Positions 50,451 to 58,927 of a DNA stretch of 64,000 nucleotides are shown in pieces. Under the pieces are notes generated by a model, which worked only from the letters and a program-made list of their open reading frames with translations, had not been told where the DNA came from and searched no databases. Origin of the DNA: Paenibacillus sp. Soil787 (lineage in GTDB: Bacteria > Bacillota > Bacilli > Paenibacillales > NBRC-103111); the NCBI RefSeq assembly GCF_001429545.1, contig NZ_LMSP01000045.1, positions 187,731-251,730 on the forward strand. The letters are read 5' to 3'. Positions within the stretch are counted from its first letter, which is position 1. Every line of letters begins with the position of its first letter. A program made the translations under genes and the position numbers.

Positions 50451-50882
50451 TTGAAGTTTAATGATATCTCAGCACAAGATTGGCCAGAATTGAAACCGTA
50501 TTTGGACACCTGTTTACTCCCATTGACGGGGTTGACGGGGTTTGAAGATCCAGCACAAGTGACACTCGCGTTAGAACATCTTCGAGATGCTCTGGAAACA
50601 ATTGAAATTCCATATAAGGGAAGAGTAGTAACATATCCAGCGCTGCACTACATAACGGGTACGGATATGAGAGAACAGTTGAACACCATCTCACTTCATT
50701 TAAAAAGAATGGGGTTCCGTTATGTTATCGGTCTTACCATACATACAGAAGCAGCTCTTTGGAAGGATGAGCAAACGGATTTGCTGATTGTTGTCGATAT
50801 GAAGCAGTGGACGAGCCAATCGGAACTAATCAAATCAAGCATTTCCAAACAAGTACAAGATCTATGGCAGCTGAACGATTAA
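50451..50882 (+). CDS. ypiF: YpiF family protein (DUF2487)
   Basis: This 143-aa cytosolic protein matches YpiF in position before qcrA and in features: MKFNDISAQDWPELKPYLDTCLLPLTG and RYVIGLTIHTEAAL. The function is unknown. TTG 50451 has AGGGGAGG upstream. Confidence 0.75.
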   Translation: MKFNDISAQDWPELKPYLDTCLLPLTGLTGFEDPAQVTLALEHLRDALETIEIPYKGRVVTYPALHYITGTDMREQLNTISLHLKRMGFRYVIGLTIHTEAALWKDEQTDLLIVVDMKQWTSQSELIKSSISKQVQDLWQLND

Positions 50883-51030
50883 CTTTAAACGGATAAGCGT
50901 ATTAATGGAAAAAAAGTTGTGCAGGATAAGGGGAGAAATTAATTTCTATAGCTTCCAAAAAGTTGTGACAATTTCGTTAAAATTTGTCCAATGGCCGAGT
51001 TTTCAACCGATGAAAAGGAGTTATGGATTC

Positions 51031-51059
51031 TTGACGACCTAGTAGACGTAGGCTATTAT
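51031..51059 (+). promoter_or_regulatory. Sigma-A promoter of qcrABC
   Basis: TTGACG (51031-51036), a 17-nt spacer and TATTAT (51054-51059). The leader of about 100 nt holds two hairpins, TGTCG-AA-CGACA (about 51086-51097) and GTCCGA-GAGGGT-TCGGAC (51118-51135). Confidence 0.7.
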
Positions 51060-51165
51060 TAGTAATGTCCTAGTTATGTAGTGTAATGTCGAACGACACG
51101 TGATAGAGGTAACTGACGTCCGAGAGGGTTCGGACTTCGGCCAATGTAGGAGGGTAGACCTGAGA

Positions 51166-51711
51166 ATGAGTGATCATAACAATCACAAAGAAGAACAGCA
51201 TGGGAAGAAACCCGGGACCAAACGCGAAATGTCTCGTCGACAATTTCTTTCTTACACCCTTGGTGGCGCTGGAGGATTCATGGGAGCCGGTATTATTATA
51301 CCGATGATACGGTTTGCTATTGATCCTGTCCTTCAAAAGAAGAGTGCTGCAGATTGGGTTAAAGTTGTCGAAGAAAGTAAAATTACAAATGTTCCACAAG
51401 CGTTTACGTTTCAAATTCATCAGGTAGATGGCTGGTACGAAAGCGATGCTGAACTGGTTGCATGGATTTCCAAAGACAGCGGCGGCAAGCTCTTTGCGTT
51501 GAATCCAACTTGTAAGCATCTCGGATGCACAGTCAACTGGAACGATAATCCTGCTTACAAAAATCAGTATTTCTGTCCTTGTCACGGTGCTCACTATACG
51601 CAAGATGGTAAGAACCTTGCTGTAGCACCAAAGCCTTTGGATGAGTACACGACCAAAGTAGAGAATGGTTTCGTTTATGTGGGACAACTACATGCTAACA
51701 CAAGAGTATAA
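51166..51711 (+). CDS. qcrA: Menaquinol-cytochrome c reductase iron-sulfur (Rieske) subunit
   Basis: This 181-aa protein has a twin-arginine-type N-terminus (SRRQFLSY then a hydrophobic segment, about 24-55) and a Rieske domain with CKHLGC and CPCHGAHY, the 2Fe-2S ligands. It transfers electrons from menaquinol. ATG 51166 is about 11 nt after AGGAGGG; the frame from 51100 covers the leader hairpins. It leads the qcrABC operon. Confidence 0.92.
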   Translation: MSDHNNHKEEQHGKKPGTKREMSRRQFLSYTLGGAGGFMGAGIIIPMIRFAIDPVLQKKSAADWVKVVEESKITNVPQAFTFQIHQVDGWYESDAELVAWISKDSGGKLFALNPTCKHLGCTVNWNDNPAYKNQYFCPCHGAHYTQDGKNLAVAPKPLDEYTTKVENGFVYVGQLHANTRV

Positions 51712-51728
51712 GGAGGCGTCAGCATCAG

Positions 51729-52400
51729 ATGTTTAAAAACGTATACAACTGGATTGACGAACGTCTTGATATTACGCCAATGTGGAGGGATGTAGCAGAC
51801 CACGAGGTTCCAGAGCACGTAAACCCTGCTCATCATTTTTCCGCTTTCGTATATTGCTTCGGCGGATTGACGTTTTTCATTACAGTCATTCAAATTTTGT
51901 CAGGTATGTTCTTAACTATGTACTATACACCTGATATTATCAACGCGTATGCCAGCGTTGACTATTTACAACATAAAGTGGCTTTCGGTGTTATTGTCAG
52001 AGGTATGCACCACTGGGGAGCCAGCTTAGTTATCGTCATGATGTTCTTACATACCCTGCGCGTGTTCTTCACAGGCTCTTATAAAGCACCCCGTGAAATG
52101 AACTGGGTTGTAGGCATGTTGATTTTCTTCGTTATGTTAGGTCTTGGTTTTACCGGATACCTGCTACCATGGGATAACAAAGCGTATTTCGCAACACAAG
52201 TAGGTATGAAGATTGCAGCATCTGTACCGTTCGCGGGACCTTATATTGAAACATTGCTGCAAGGTGGAAGCATTGTTGGCGCTCAAACATTGACTCGTTT
52301 CTTTGCCATCCACGTATTCTTCCTGCCGGGCGTTCTGCTAGCTTTGCTTGCTGGACATTTCTTCATGATTCGCAAACAAGGTATTTCCGGACCGCTATAA
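51729..52400 (+). CDS. qcrB: Menaquinol-cytochrome c reductase cytochrome b subunit
   Basis: This 223-aa protein has four membrane segments and heme-ligand histidines (RGMHHWGASLVIVMMFLH and TRFFAIHVFFLPG), matching cytochrome b6 and B. subtilis QcrB. RREMNWVVGMLIFFVMLGL-like and GYLLPWD motifs are present. TAAGGAGG precedes the ATG. Confidence 0.95.
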   Translation: MFKNVYNWIDERLDITPMWRDVADHEVPEHVNPAHHFSAFVYCFGGLTFFITVIQILSGMFLTMYYTPDIINAYASVDYLQHKVAFGVIVRGMHHWGASLVIVMMFLHTLRVFFTGSYKAPREMNWVVGMLIFFVMLGLGFTGYLLPWDNKAYFATQVGMKIAASVPFAGPYIETLLQGGSIVGAQTLTRFFAIHVFFLPGVLLALLAGHFFMIRKQGISGPL

Positions 52401-52420
52401 TTGAAGGAGGGGCAAATAGC

Positions 52421-53311
52421 GTGGCGCATGGTCATAAGTCTGACGAAAAAATCGTTTATGTGGGAGATTCCCGCGTAATAAAGAAAACAGAAGAGCAGCG
52501 ACTGATTCCTAAAGATTATTCTGCATATCCGGGGAAATCAGAAGCGTTCATACCAAACTTCTTGTTGAAAGAATGGATGGTTGGTGTAGTCGTATTGGTC
52601 GGTATGCTAGTACTGGTCATGTCGGATCCAGCTCCGCTAGGATATCCTGCGGATCCTAAGAACACAGCGTTCATCCCAATGCCGGATTGGTATTTCTTAT
52701 TCATGTATCAATTATTGAAATACCCATATACATCAGGAGACTACGTTGTTCTTGGTGCGGTTGTAGTACCTGGTTTACTGTTTGGCGGCTTGCTGCTTGC
52801 TCCTTTCTTGGACACAGGTAAAGAGCGTCGTTTCTACAGAAGACCGATCGCTTCAAGCTTGATGATTTTATCTCTTATCGCTTGTACGTATTTGACGTAT
52901 ACATCTTGGTCTCATTACCAAGTAGAATTGAAAGAGAAAAACATCGTTCCAGAGCACATTAAGCGTGAGGAAGAGATGCACGCGAAAAAAGGCGCAGCTG
53001 GTGGCGGCGGTGCTACAAAGGAAACCAAGAAATCTGCAGCTATCGTTGCAGCAGATGATCCTGGTGCAGAGATTTTCAAAAAAGCAACTTGCTTATCTTG
53101 TCATGGCGCTGGACTTAAAGGGATGCCGGCTTCTGGTGTACCTCCCTTACTTGGTGTTGGTGATAAGCATTCCCAAGATGAGATTCTTGGTATTATCAAA
53201 AACGGTAAGGGTAACATGGGTAAACAATACCAAGCTAACATTGATAAAGGCTTGTCTGATGCCGATATCACGAAGCTTGCGGAGTGGCTATCCAAACAAA
53301 AGGCCCAATAA
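52421..53311 (+). CDS. qcrC: Menaquinol-cytochrome c reductase cytochrome b/c subunit
   Basis: This 296-aa protein fuses a subunit IV-like membrane part (about 40-170) to a C-terminal cytochrome c domain with one heme site (TCLSCHG near residue 226) and GMP for the axial Met. A linker rich in K, A and G joins them. The fused form is typical of Bacillales. Start GTG 52421 follows GGAGGGG. The operon ends at a strong terminator. Confidence 0.94.
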   Translation: MAHGHKSDEKIVYVGDSRVIKKTEEQRLIPKDYSAYPGKSEAFIPNFLLKEWMVGVVVLVGMLVLVMSDPAPLGYPADPKNTAFIPMPDWYFLFMYQLLKYPYTSGDYVVLGAVVVPGLLFGGLLLAPFLDTGKERRFYRRPIASSLMILSLIACTYLTYTSWSHYQVELKEKNIVPEHIKREEEMHAKKGAAGGGGATKETKKSAAIVAADDPGAEIFKKATCLSCHGAGLKGMPASGVPPLLGVGDKHSQDEILGIIKNGKGNMGKQYQANIDKGLSDADITKLAEWLSKQKAQ

Positions 53312-53317
53312 AATAGG

Positions 53318-53350
53318 AAAACCTGATCGCGAGAGCGGTCAGGTTTTTTT
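53318..53350 (+). terminator. Intrinsic terminator of qcrABC
   Basis: AACCTGATCGC and GCGGTCAGGTT pair around a GAGA tetraloop, then seven Ts. Confidence 0.9.
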
Positions 53351-53380
53351 AGATAAGTTGACACAAGAGGAGGAGCTTAC

Positions 53381-54043
53381 TTGCAGCAAGGGTTGTCCGT
53401 TTCCTATTTTTGGAGCAAGGATTTTCTGCTCAGCAAAAAGATGTTGTGGGCGTTTTTTATTTCAAACCTTTTAGGTACCGTTTATGGCTATGAGTGGTAC
53501 TGGGAACAAATGGTCGATACGATTGCTAATTACCCTGTTTGGTACGTATTTTTCGTTCCAGACAGCCCAACAGCCAGCTTGTTTTTCACACTATCAATTG
53601 GCTTCCTGCTTTTAGACCGTTCTTTGGATCAGCAACCTGGTAAGCTCTATCGAGCTATTCGCGGGTTTGTTGAAGTGTTTGCACTGATTACTTCATTTAA
53701 ATATGGAATCTGGGCGGTTGCCATGATTTGGACAGGTGCCTGGCAGGGAGTTCCCGTAGGTTGGGATGGTTGGATGTTGACAGGATCCCATTTGGCAATG
53801 GCTGTGGAAGCGCTGCTATTTGTTCGATGGAATACCTATAAGCTTACCGCAATCGTACTTGTGGCAGTGTGGACGTTCTGGAACGATTTCATGGATTATG
53901 AAAGAGGTGTTTTTCCAAGATTACCTGATGTACTTGTGGACAATTATTTAAGTAACATCGAGTGGTTCACAGTGGGGTTAAGTGTGACAGCTATTTTGAT
54001 AGCAATCGTATGCCTGCTTTTCCGCAAGAAAAGAAGTACATAA
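53381..54043 (+). CDS. ypjA: YpjA family membrane protein (DUF1405)
   Basis: This 220-aa protein has about six membrane segments and aromatic-rich motifs such as YGYEWYWEQ, FFVPDSPTASLFF, KYGIWAVAMIW and FWNDFMDY. These and its position after qcrC match YpjA/DUF1405. The function is unknown. Start TTG 53381 follows AGAGGAGGAG. Confidence 0.8.
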   Translation: MQQGLSVSYFWSKDFLLSKKMLWAFFISNLLGTVYGYEWYWEQMVDTIANYPVWYVFFVPDSPTASLFFTLSIGFLLLDRSLDQQPGKLYRAIRGFVEVFALITSFKYGIWAVAMIWTGAWQGVPVGWDGWMLTGSHLAMAVEALLFVRWNTYKLTAIVLVAVWTFWNDFMDYERGVFPRLPDVLVDNYLSNIEWFTVGLSVTAILIAIVCLLFRKKRST

Positions 54044-54109
54044 CTGAATAGCAGCTGGTCTAAATTGGGACAAACCTCCATATGATGATGGTGAAGGAGG
54101 GGATGTCCC

Positions 54110-54988
54110 ATGTTTAATTATTCCGGTATGAAATGGTTAACAACCACACTTCTGCTGGCAGTTGTTATAAGTATAAGCTCAGCTTGCGGAGTTAGCACGA
54201 GTACAAACGGACAAGCCGCTAAGTTAATAGATCCTGAACAAGTAGAGCGGATAGCTTTTTTGAACCAAATTGCCGATGAAATGTACAAACAAACCATGGA
54301 TGGACAAGTACCAGAAGCAAGAAATAAACTGATGCAAATGTCTGATCAGATACCCAAGATTCATTTCGAGGGGATTACATCTGTAGAGGGGTTAAATGCT
54401 TTAACGGAGACGATTACACAAGCGAAAAGGGTCTATAATGCCGCAGCTTATTCACCAGAAGAAGGGCAGATCGCTGTCGCCAAAATCCGTCTCGCTACGG
54501 ATGCGCTAACGCATAAGAACCAGCCTATGTGGCTGCAATACCATAAAGTGCTGCAAAATGATACAAATATCCTAAATGAGGCCGTAAAAGCGAATAAACA
54601 GAAGGAGGCGTTGGCGAGTTTCGGCAAGCTGTCCCAACATATTGCCATTATTCATCCTTCCTTGCTGATTAGCCGAGATGCTTCTTCCGTCGAAAAGCTT
54701 GATTCGCTGCTCGCTTTCATCCGAACGAATTTGAATAGTCAGCCTATGTCGACGAGACAATTGGAATCAGGGCTTGACCATTTAAATCAAGTTTTGGATG
54801 AGTTGTTTCTGAAGCACAAGGATGCGATCGCTTTCGTGCCAATTACGGACCCTAGACAGCCAATCATCTGGTCGTTAGGCATTGGTCTCATTATTGTCAG
54901 TGTGCTTTCCTTTGTAGGATGGCGAATGTATCAATCAGGACGCAACATTGTACATGTTAAGCATACAAAAGAAGGCGAAAATAGGTGA
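54110..54988 (+). CDS. ypjB: Sporulation protein YpjB
   Basis: This 292-aa protein has an N-terminal signal (about 9-29), a helical extracytoplasmic domain, and a C-terminal membrane segment (about 253-275), with a basic tail. A Cys at SSACG is a possible lipid attachment site. Position and layout match YpjB; its role in sporulation is not known in detail. AAGGAGGGG precedes the ATG. Confidence 0.8.
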   Translation: MFNYSGMKWLTTTLLLAVVISISSACGVSTSTNGQAAKLIDPEQVERIAFLNQIADEMYKQTMDGQVPEARNKLMQMSDQIPKIHFEGITSVEGLNALTETITQAKRVYNAAAYSPEEGQIAVAKIRLATDALTHKNQPMWLQYHKVLQNDTNILNEAVKANKQKEALASFGKLSQHIAIIHPSLLISRDASSVEKLDSLLAFIRTNLNSQPMSTRQLESGLDHLNQVLDELFLKHKDAIAFVPITDPRQPIIWSLGIGLIIVSVLSFVGWRMYQSGRNIVHVKHTKEGENR

Positions 54989-54993
54989 AACAT

Positions 54994-55039
54994 AAAAGTG
55001 GGTTGAGCAAGCTAATATAGCTGCTCAACCCACTTTTTG
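54994..55039. terminator. Bidirectional terminator
   Basis: AAAAGTGGGTTGAGCA (54994-55009) and TGCTCAACCCACTTTT (55022-55037) form a perfect 16-bp stem, serving the convergent ypjB and YitT-family genes. Confidence 0.9.
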
Positions 55040-55041
55040 CG

Positions 55042-55914
55042 CTACTGTTTTTTGAATCCTTCCCCAATAACATCATGTATTTCACCAATAATGATGAATG
55101 CCCTAGGATCCATGGCATGAATAAGCTCGCGAAGCCTTCTCGTTTCGTGACGGTAGACGACACAATACACAACTTCCTTATTGTTGCCGGAGTAAGCTCC
55201 TCTAGCTGGGAATAAAGTCACTCCTCTGTCTAATTCCGTCGTGATGGCTTGTGCTAATTGACTTGCTTGATCGCTAATAATGGTAAATACTTTGGCGGCG
55301 TATGCGCCCTCGGAAATATAATCGATGAGACGAGAACTTACGAAGACGGCAACAAGTGAATATAAGACCTTCTCTTTTGGTAAATAAATTAACGAAGAGC
55401 CAATGACGATAACGTCAATAATGAGGATGACTTGGCCGACACTCCATCCTCTCTTCTTATTGCCGATATGTGCCAAGATATCAGAGCCGCCTGTTGTACC
55501 TCCGAAACGGAAGACAAGTCCGAGTCCAGCCCCGAGTGTGATACCCGCATATAGAGTCGCTAGAAAGTAATCCTGTGTGGTGTGAAAAGGGATCAGCCAT
55601 TCTTTTCGAATGAGCAGCTCCATGATCCATAGAAAGAAAGACAACGAGACGACGCCGAAGATGGTGTATAGCATCTGTCCTCTTCCGAAATTTTTCCATC
55701 CGAGATAAAACAGAGGAATATTAATCAGCAAGGTAGATAGGGAAGGGGGTACATTTAGTACGTATTTGAGCAGCAAGGAAATACCTGTAACCCCGCCCTC
55801 CATTAGCTCATTGGAAATAACAAAATAGTGCAAACCAAACGCATAAATAGCCGTGCCGATCATAATTGCAACAACATTCGTAAATCGATCAGCAAATCGT
55901 TCTTTAAATCTCAT
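55042..55914 (-). CDS. ypjC: YitT/YpjC family membrane protein
   Basis: This 290-aa protein has five to six membrane segments (about 15-170) with GGVTGISLLLKY and FGGTTGGSDILA motifs, then a C-terminal DUF2179 domain (about 210-290, VVYRHETRRLRELIHAMDPRAFIIIGE). The start at 55914 has GGAGG 7 nt upstream on this strand; the longer frame to 56058 runs through the promoter region of the next gene. The function is unknown. Confidence 0.85.
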   Translation of the reverse strand: MRFKERFADRFTNVVAIMIGTAIYAFGLHYFVISNELMEGGVTGISLLLKYVLNVPPSLSTLLINIPLFYLGWKNFGRGQMLYTIFGVVSLSFFLWIMELLIRKEWLIPFHTTQDYFLATLYAGITLGAGLGLVFRFGGTTGGSDILAHIGNKKRGWSVGQVILIIDVIVIGSSLIYLPKEKVLYSLVAVFVSSRLIDYISEGAYAAKVFTIISDQASQLAQAITTELDRGVTLFPARGAYSGNNKEVVYCVVYRHETRRLRELIHAMDPRAFIIIGEIHDVIGEGFKKQ

Positions 55915-56025
55915 TCCTGTTCCTCCAAATACTTGATGGTTTTGCCAAAAAAATTTGTCAACTTTTCTTCTATAGTTTAACATAGTAATGATAGCTCGGT
56001 GAAGATGATGGAAAGAAGGGTGAAC

Positions 56026-56364
56026 ATGTCCGAACGTACTCTTAAAGATATACAACAAGAGGTTGACACTTATATTTCCCAGTTTAAGGAAGGATATTTC
56101 AGTCCTTTAGCTATGCTGGCCAGAATGTCAGAAGAAGTTGGCGAATTAGCCCGAGAAGTGAATCACACATATGGTGAAAAGCCTAAAAAAAGCACGGAAG
56201 ATGACAATTCAATTGAGCTCGAACTCGGTGATATTCTATTCATAACCATCTGTTTCGCGAACTCTTTGGGCATTGATTTAACGGAAGCGCACGATAAAAT
56301 CATGCATAAATTCAACACGCGGGACGCGGGTCGATGGACCAAAATTAACACCGAAACTACATAA
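56026..56364 (+). CDS. ypjD: MazG-like nucleotide pyrophosphohydrolase
   Basis: This 112-aa protein has SEEVGELAREV and ELELGDILFITICFAN, the EExxE and ExxD metal-binding motifs of the MazG/dUTPase superfamily. B. subtilis ypjD, before dapB, is a MazG-like protein. It probably hydrolyses a nucleoside triphosphate. ATG 56026 follows GAAGGGTGA; it diverges from ypjC with 111 bp between starts. Confidence 0.85.
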   Translation: MSERTLKDIQQEVDTYISQFKEGYFSPLAMLARMSEEVGELAREVNHTYGEKPKKSTEDDNSIELELGDILFITICFANSLGIDLTEAHDKIMHKFNTRDAGRWTKINTETT

Positions 56365-56428
56365 GCTTCATAAACTATACCATCCCCAATAACGGGAGAC
56401 TCGATTTCGGGTAGAGGAGGATGGGCAG

Positions 56429-56932
56429 ATGAATGGAGAAACTCAAATACAGAAAGCGTACGAATCCATACTTGGTCATGATTTTGAAAAAGCCATTGAA
56501 TGGTTTGAAAAAGCGATAGCTGAAGAACCAAACAATGCTGCCTATCACTACAAGCTATCGATTACTTTTGCAAGAAGTAACAAATTGTCTAAAGCCATTG
56601 AGCATGCTTCTAGGGCTGTAGAGCTGGTTAAAGATAAAGAAGCTTATCGTTATCATCTGCAAGTACTGCATGCAAGAGAATTAGTTGAAAAAGCACAAAA
56701 ACAGCTAAGCGCCCAGACTGAGCATGCGGAACGTGCGATTTTCTTACTTAAAGAAGCGATTACTCTTGATCCTCTGGCTATTGAAGCGTATCTTATTCTA
56801 GGAGAGGCATTTGCTTTTCGTAAGGATTATGGGAGAGCCTATCAAACCGTTATGGAAGCGGTTCGGTTAGAACCTCATCATGAAATTGCGGAACAGCATG
56901 CGGCGCTCTATCGACAAAAGATGAAATCATAG
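56429..56932 (+). CDS. TPR-repeat protein
   Basis: This 167-aa protein has tetratricopeptide-type repeats: FEKAIEWFEKAIAEEPNNAAYHYKLSI, LSKAIEHASRAVEL and LIEAYLILGEAFAF-like stretches. TPRs bind partner proteins. The function is unknown. AGAGGAGGATG precedes the ATG. It precedes dapB by 33 bp and may be in the same operon. Confidence 0.75.
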   Translation: MNGETQIQKAYESILGHDFEKAIEWFEKAIAEEPNNAAYHYKLSITFARSNKLSKAIEHASRAVELVKDKEAYRYHLQVLHARELVEKAQKQLSAQTEHAERAIFLLKEAITLDPLAIEAYLILGEAFAFRKDYGRAYQTVMEAVRLEPHHEIAEQHAALYRQKMKS

Positions 56933-56965
56933 GCTTGAAACATACAAAAAGGAGATATTCTCAAC

Positions 56966-57769
56966 ATGGATCATACAATTCGGGTAGCCGTTATTGGTGC
57001 AAGTGGAAGAATGGGGCGAGAGGTCGTGAAGACCGTGCTCACAGAGTCCGATATGGAGTTGGTGGCGGGGGTTAGCCGCTCCTCTGGCCCAATTGATTTG
57101 GGAAGGATGGTAGGATTTGAAGAATGTGGGGTTCAAATGAGCAATGATTTGGAGCAGGCTCTCACAGAATCCAGGCCAGACGTTTTGGTAGATTTTACAG
57201 GACCGCAAACAGCGGTTTCACATACAAACTTGGCTATTCGCCTAGGAATTCGCCCAGTAATGGGAACCACAGGATTTACGCCGCAAGCTATTGCTGAATT
57301 GGACAAGCAGTGTCAAGAAAATGGAATTGGCGGAATCATAGCTCCGAATTTCTCAATAGGGGCTATCCTTATGATGAGATTTGCGGCTCAAGCGTCTAAA
57401 TACTTCCCAAATCTCGAAATCATTGAGTACCACGGGGATCAAAAGCTGGATGCACCTTCAGGAACAGCAGTGAAAACCGCGGAACTTATCTCCGAAGTTA
57501 GAGGAGAGCTGCGTCAAGGTAATCCGAATGAAGAAGAAACAATTGAAGGTTCACGCGGCGGGTATTACAATGGATTTAGAATACATAGCGTTCGACTGCC
57601 TGGAGTCTTTGCTCAGCAGGAAGTGATTATGGCAGAGCAGGGCCAAGCACTCAAAATTAGACATGACTCCTATGATCGTGCAGCCTATATGCCAGGCGTT
57701 GCGATTGCTGTACGTAAAGTAATGACATATAGCGGAATGATATATGGTTTCGAGCATTTTATAGATTAA
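56966..57769 (+). CDS. dapB: 4-hydroxy-tetrahydrodipicolinate reductase
   Basis: This 267-aa enzyme works in the lysine and diaminopimelate pathway. It has the NAD(P) site VIGASGRMGREV, DFTGPQTAVSHT, GTTGFTP, APNFSIGAILMM and EYHGDQKLDAPSGTAVKTA, in order and full length. AAAAAGGAGAT precedes ATG 56966. It starts a run of dapB-mgsA-bshB1-bshA as in B. subtilis. Confidence 0.96.
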   Translation: MDHTIRVAVIGASGRMGREVVKTVLTESDMELVAGVSRSSGPIDLGRMVGFEECGVQMSNDLEQALTESRPDVLVDFTGPQTAVSHTNLAIRLGIRPVMGTTGFTPQAIAELDKQCQENGIGGIIAPNFSIGAILMMRFAAQASKYFPNLEIIEYHGDQKLDAPSGTAVKTAELISEVRGELRQGNPNEEETIEGSRGGYYNGFRIHSVRLPGVFAQQEVIMAEQGQALKIRHDSYDRAAYMPGVAIAVRKVMTYSGMIYGFEHFID

Positions 57770-57795
57770 AGAGCCCTAGGGGAGTGGAAGACAAG

Positions 57796-58215
57796 ATGTT
57801 AAAGATAGCGTTAATTGCCCATGATCGTAAAAAAGATGAAATGGTGAACTTCATTACCGCGTATGAACATGTATTCGAAGGTCATAAGCTATATGGAACA
57901 GGTACAACAGCGCAGCGGATTATGGATGGCACGAAATTAGACGTACATCGATTTATGTCGGGTCCACTTGGGGGAGACCAGCAAATTGGCGCATTGGTAG
58001 CACAAAATGAAATGGATTTTATTATCTTCCTTCGAGATCCATTAATGGCTCAACCACATGAACCGGACATTATTGCTCTGCTCCGTCTATGTGATGTTCA
58101 AGGTATTCCTTGCGCTACGAATGTAGCAACAGCAGAGCTCCTCGTCAGAGCGCTTGATCGCGGTGATTTTGCTTGGAGAGAGTTAGTACATAAATATAAG
58201 CCAGGTATTGAATAA
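57796..58215 (+). CDS. mgsA: Methylglyoxal synthase
   Basis: This 139-aa enzyme converts dihydroxyacetone phosphate to methylglyoxal. It has LIAHDRKKDEMV, GTGTTAQRI, SGPLGGDQQIGA, IFLRDPL and PCATNVATAELLV. ATG 57796 has GGGGAGTGG upstream. Methylglyoxal detoxification depends on bacillithiol, made by the next two genes. Confidence 0.95.
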   Translation: MLKIALIAHDRKKDEMVNFITAYEHVFEGHKLYGTGTTAQRIMDGTKLDVHRFMSGPLGGDQQIGALVAQNEMDFIIFLRDPLMAQPHEPDIIALLRLCDVQGIPCATNVATAELLVRALDRGDFAWRELVHKYKPGIE

Positions 58216-58216
58216 G

Positions 58217-58909
58217 ATGAGCGAATCTCTCGATATTCTTATTTTTGGCGCACATGCAGATGATGCTGAGATTGGAATGGGGGCCACCATTGCCAAACAT
58301 ACCAAGTCTGGGCTTAAGGTAGGACTTTGTGATTTAACCTATGCCGAAATGTCCTCTAATGGCACAGTTGAAACAAGGATCGAGGAAGCTAAACGGGCTG
58401 CTAGTATTCTTGGCGTGAAGGTTCGTACGAATCTGGGACTGCCGGATCGAGGATTATTTGCCACACAGGCCAATATTGAGCGGATTACGCAAGAAATTCG
58501 TAAATATAAGCCGAGAATCGTGTTCGCACCCTACTGGCAGGACCGACATCCAGACCATGTAGCTTGTTCGGGGTTGGTTCAGGAAGCTGTTTTTAACGCC
58601 AAGTTACGAAAATATTTACCTGATTCTGAGCCTGTGAACGTGGAGCAGATGTACTTTTATTTTATAAATGACGTTTACGAAGCTGATCTCATGGTGGATG
58701 TAACCGATTGTTACGATGAAAAAATTGCCGCACTGAGCGCTTATCGCTCTCAATTTATAACAGGTCAAGGTACGGTAGCCACGCCCTTAAATCAAGGCTA
58801 TATCGAACGAGTTGAAGCTCGTGATCGCGTGTTAGGTCAAAAGCGCTTATTAACTTATGCAGAAGGTTTCGTTTCTAAGCTGCCTTTGGTGGTAGATCGA
58901 TTCGTTTGA
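58217..58909 (+). CDS. bshB1: Bacillithiol deacetylase BshB1
   Basis: This 230-aa LmbE-type zinc hydrolase removes the acetyl group from GlcNAc-malate. It has GAHADDAEIGMG (AHPDD-type zinc motif), RIVFAPYWQDRHPDHVA and SAYRSQF. ATG 58217 is one base after the mgsA stop. It precedes bshA. Confidence 0.95.
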   Translation: MSESLDILIFGAHADDAEIGMGATIAKHTKSGLKVGLCDLTYAEMSSNGTVETRIEEAKRAASILGVKVRTNLGLPDRGLFATQANIERITQEIRKYKPRIVFAPYWQDRHPDHVACSGLVQEAVFNAKLRKYLPDSEPVNVEQMYFYFINDVYEADLMVDVTDCYDEKIAALSAYRSQFITGQGTVATPLNQGYIERVEARDRVLGQKRLLTYAEGFVSKLPLVVDRFV

Positions 58910-58927
58910 TCGGAAAAGAGGTGCATG

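Noticed and set aside
50940..51000. Rex site upstream of qcrA
   Set aside because: Only one half (TTGTGA) is present; the second half does not match.
50905..51042. 45-aa frame before qcrA
   Set aside because: It has no ribosome site and runs into the qcr promoter.
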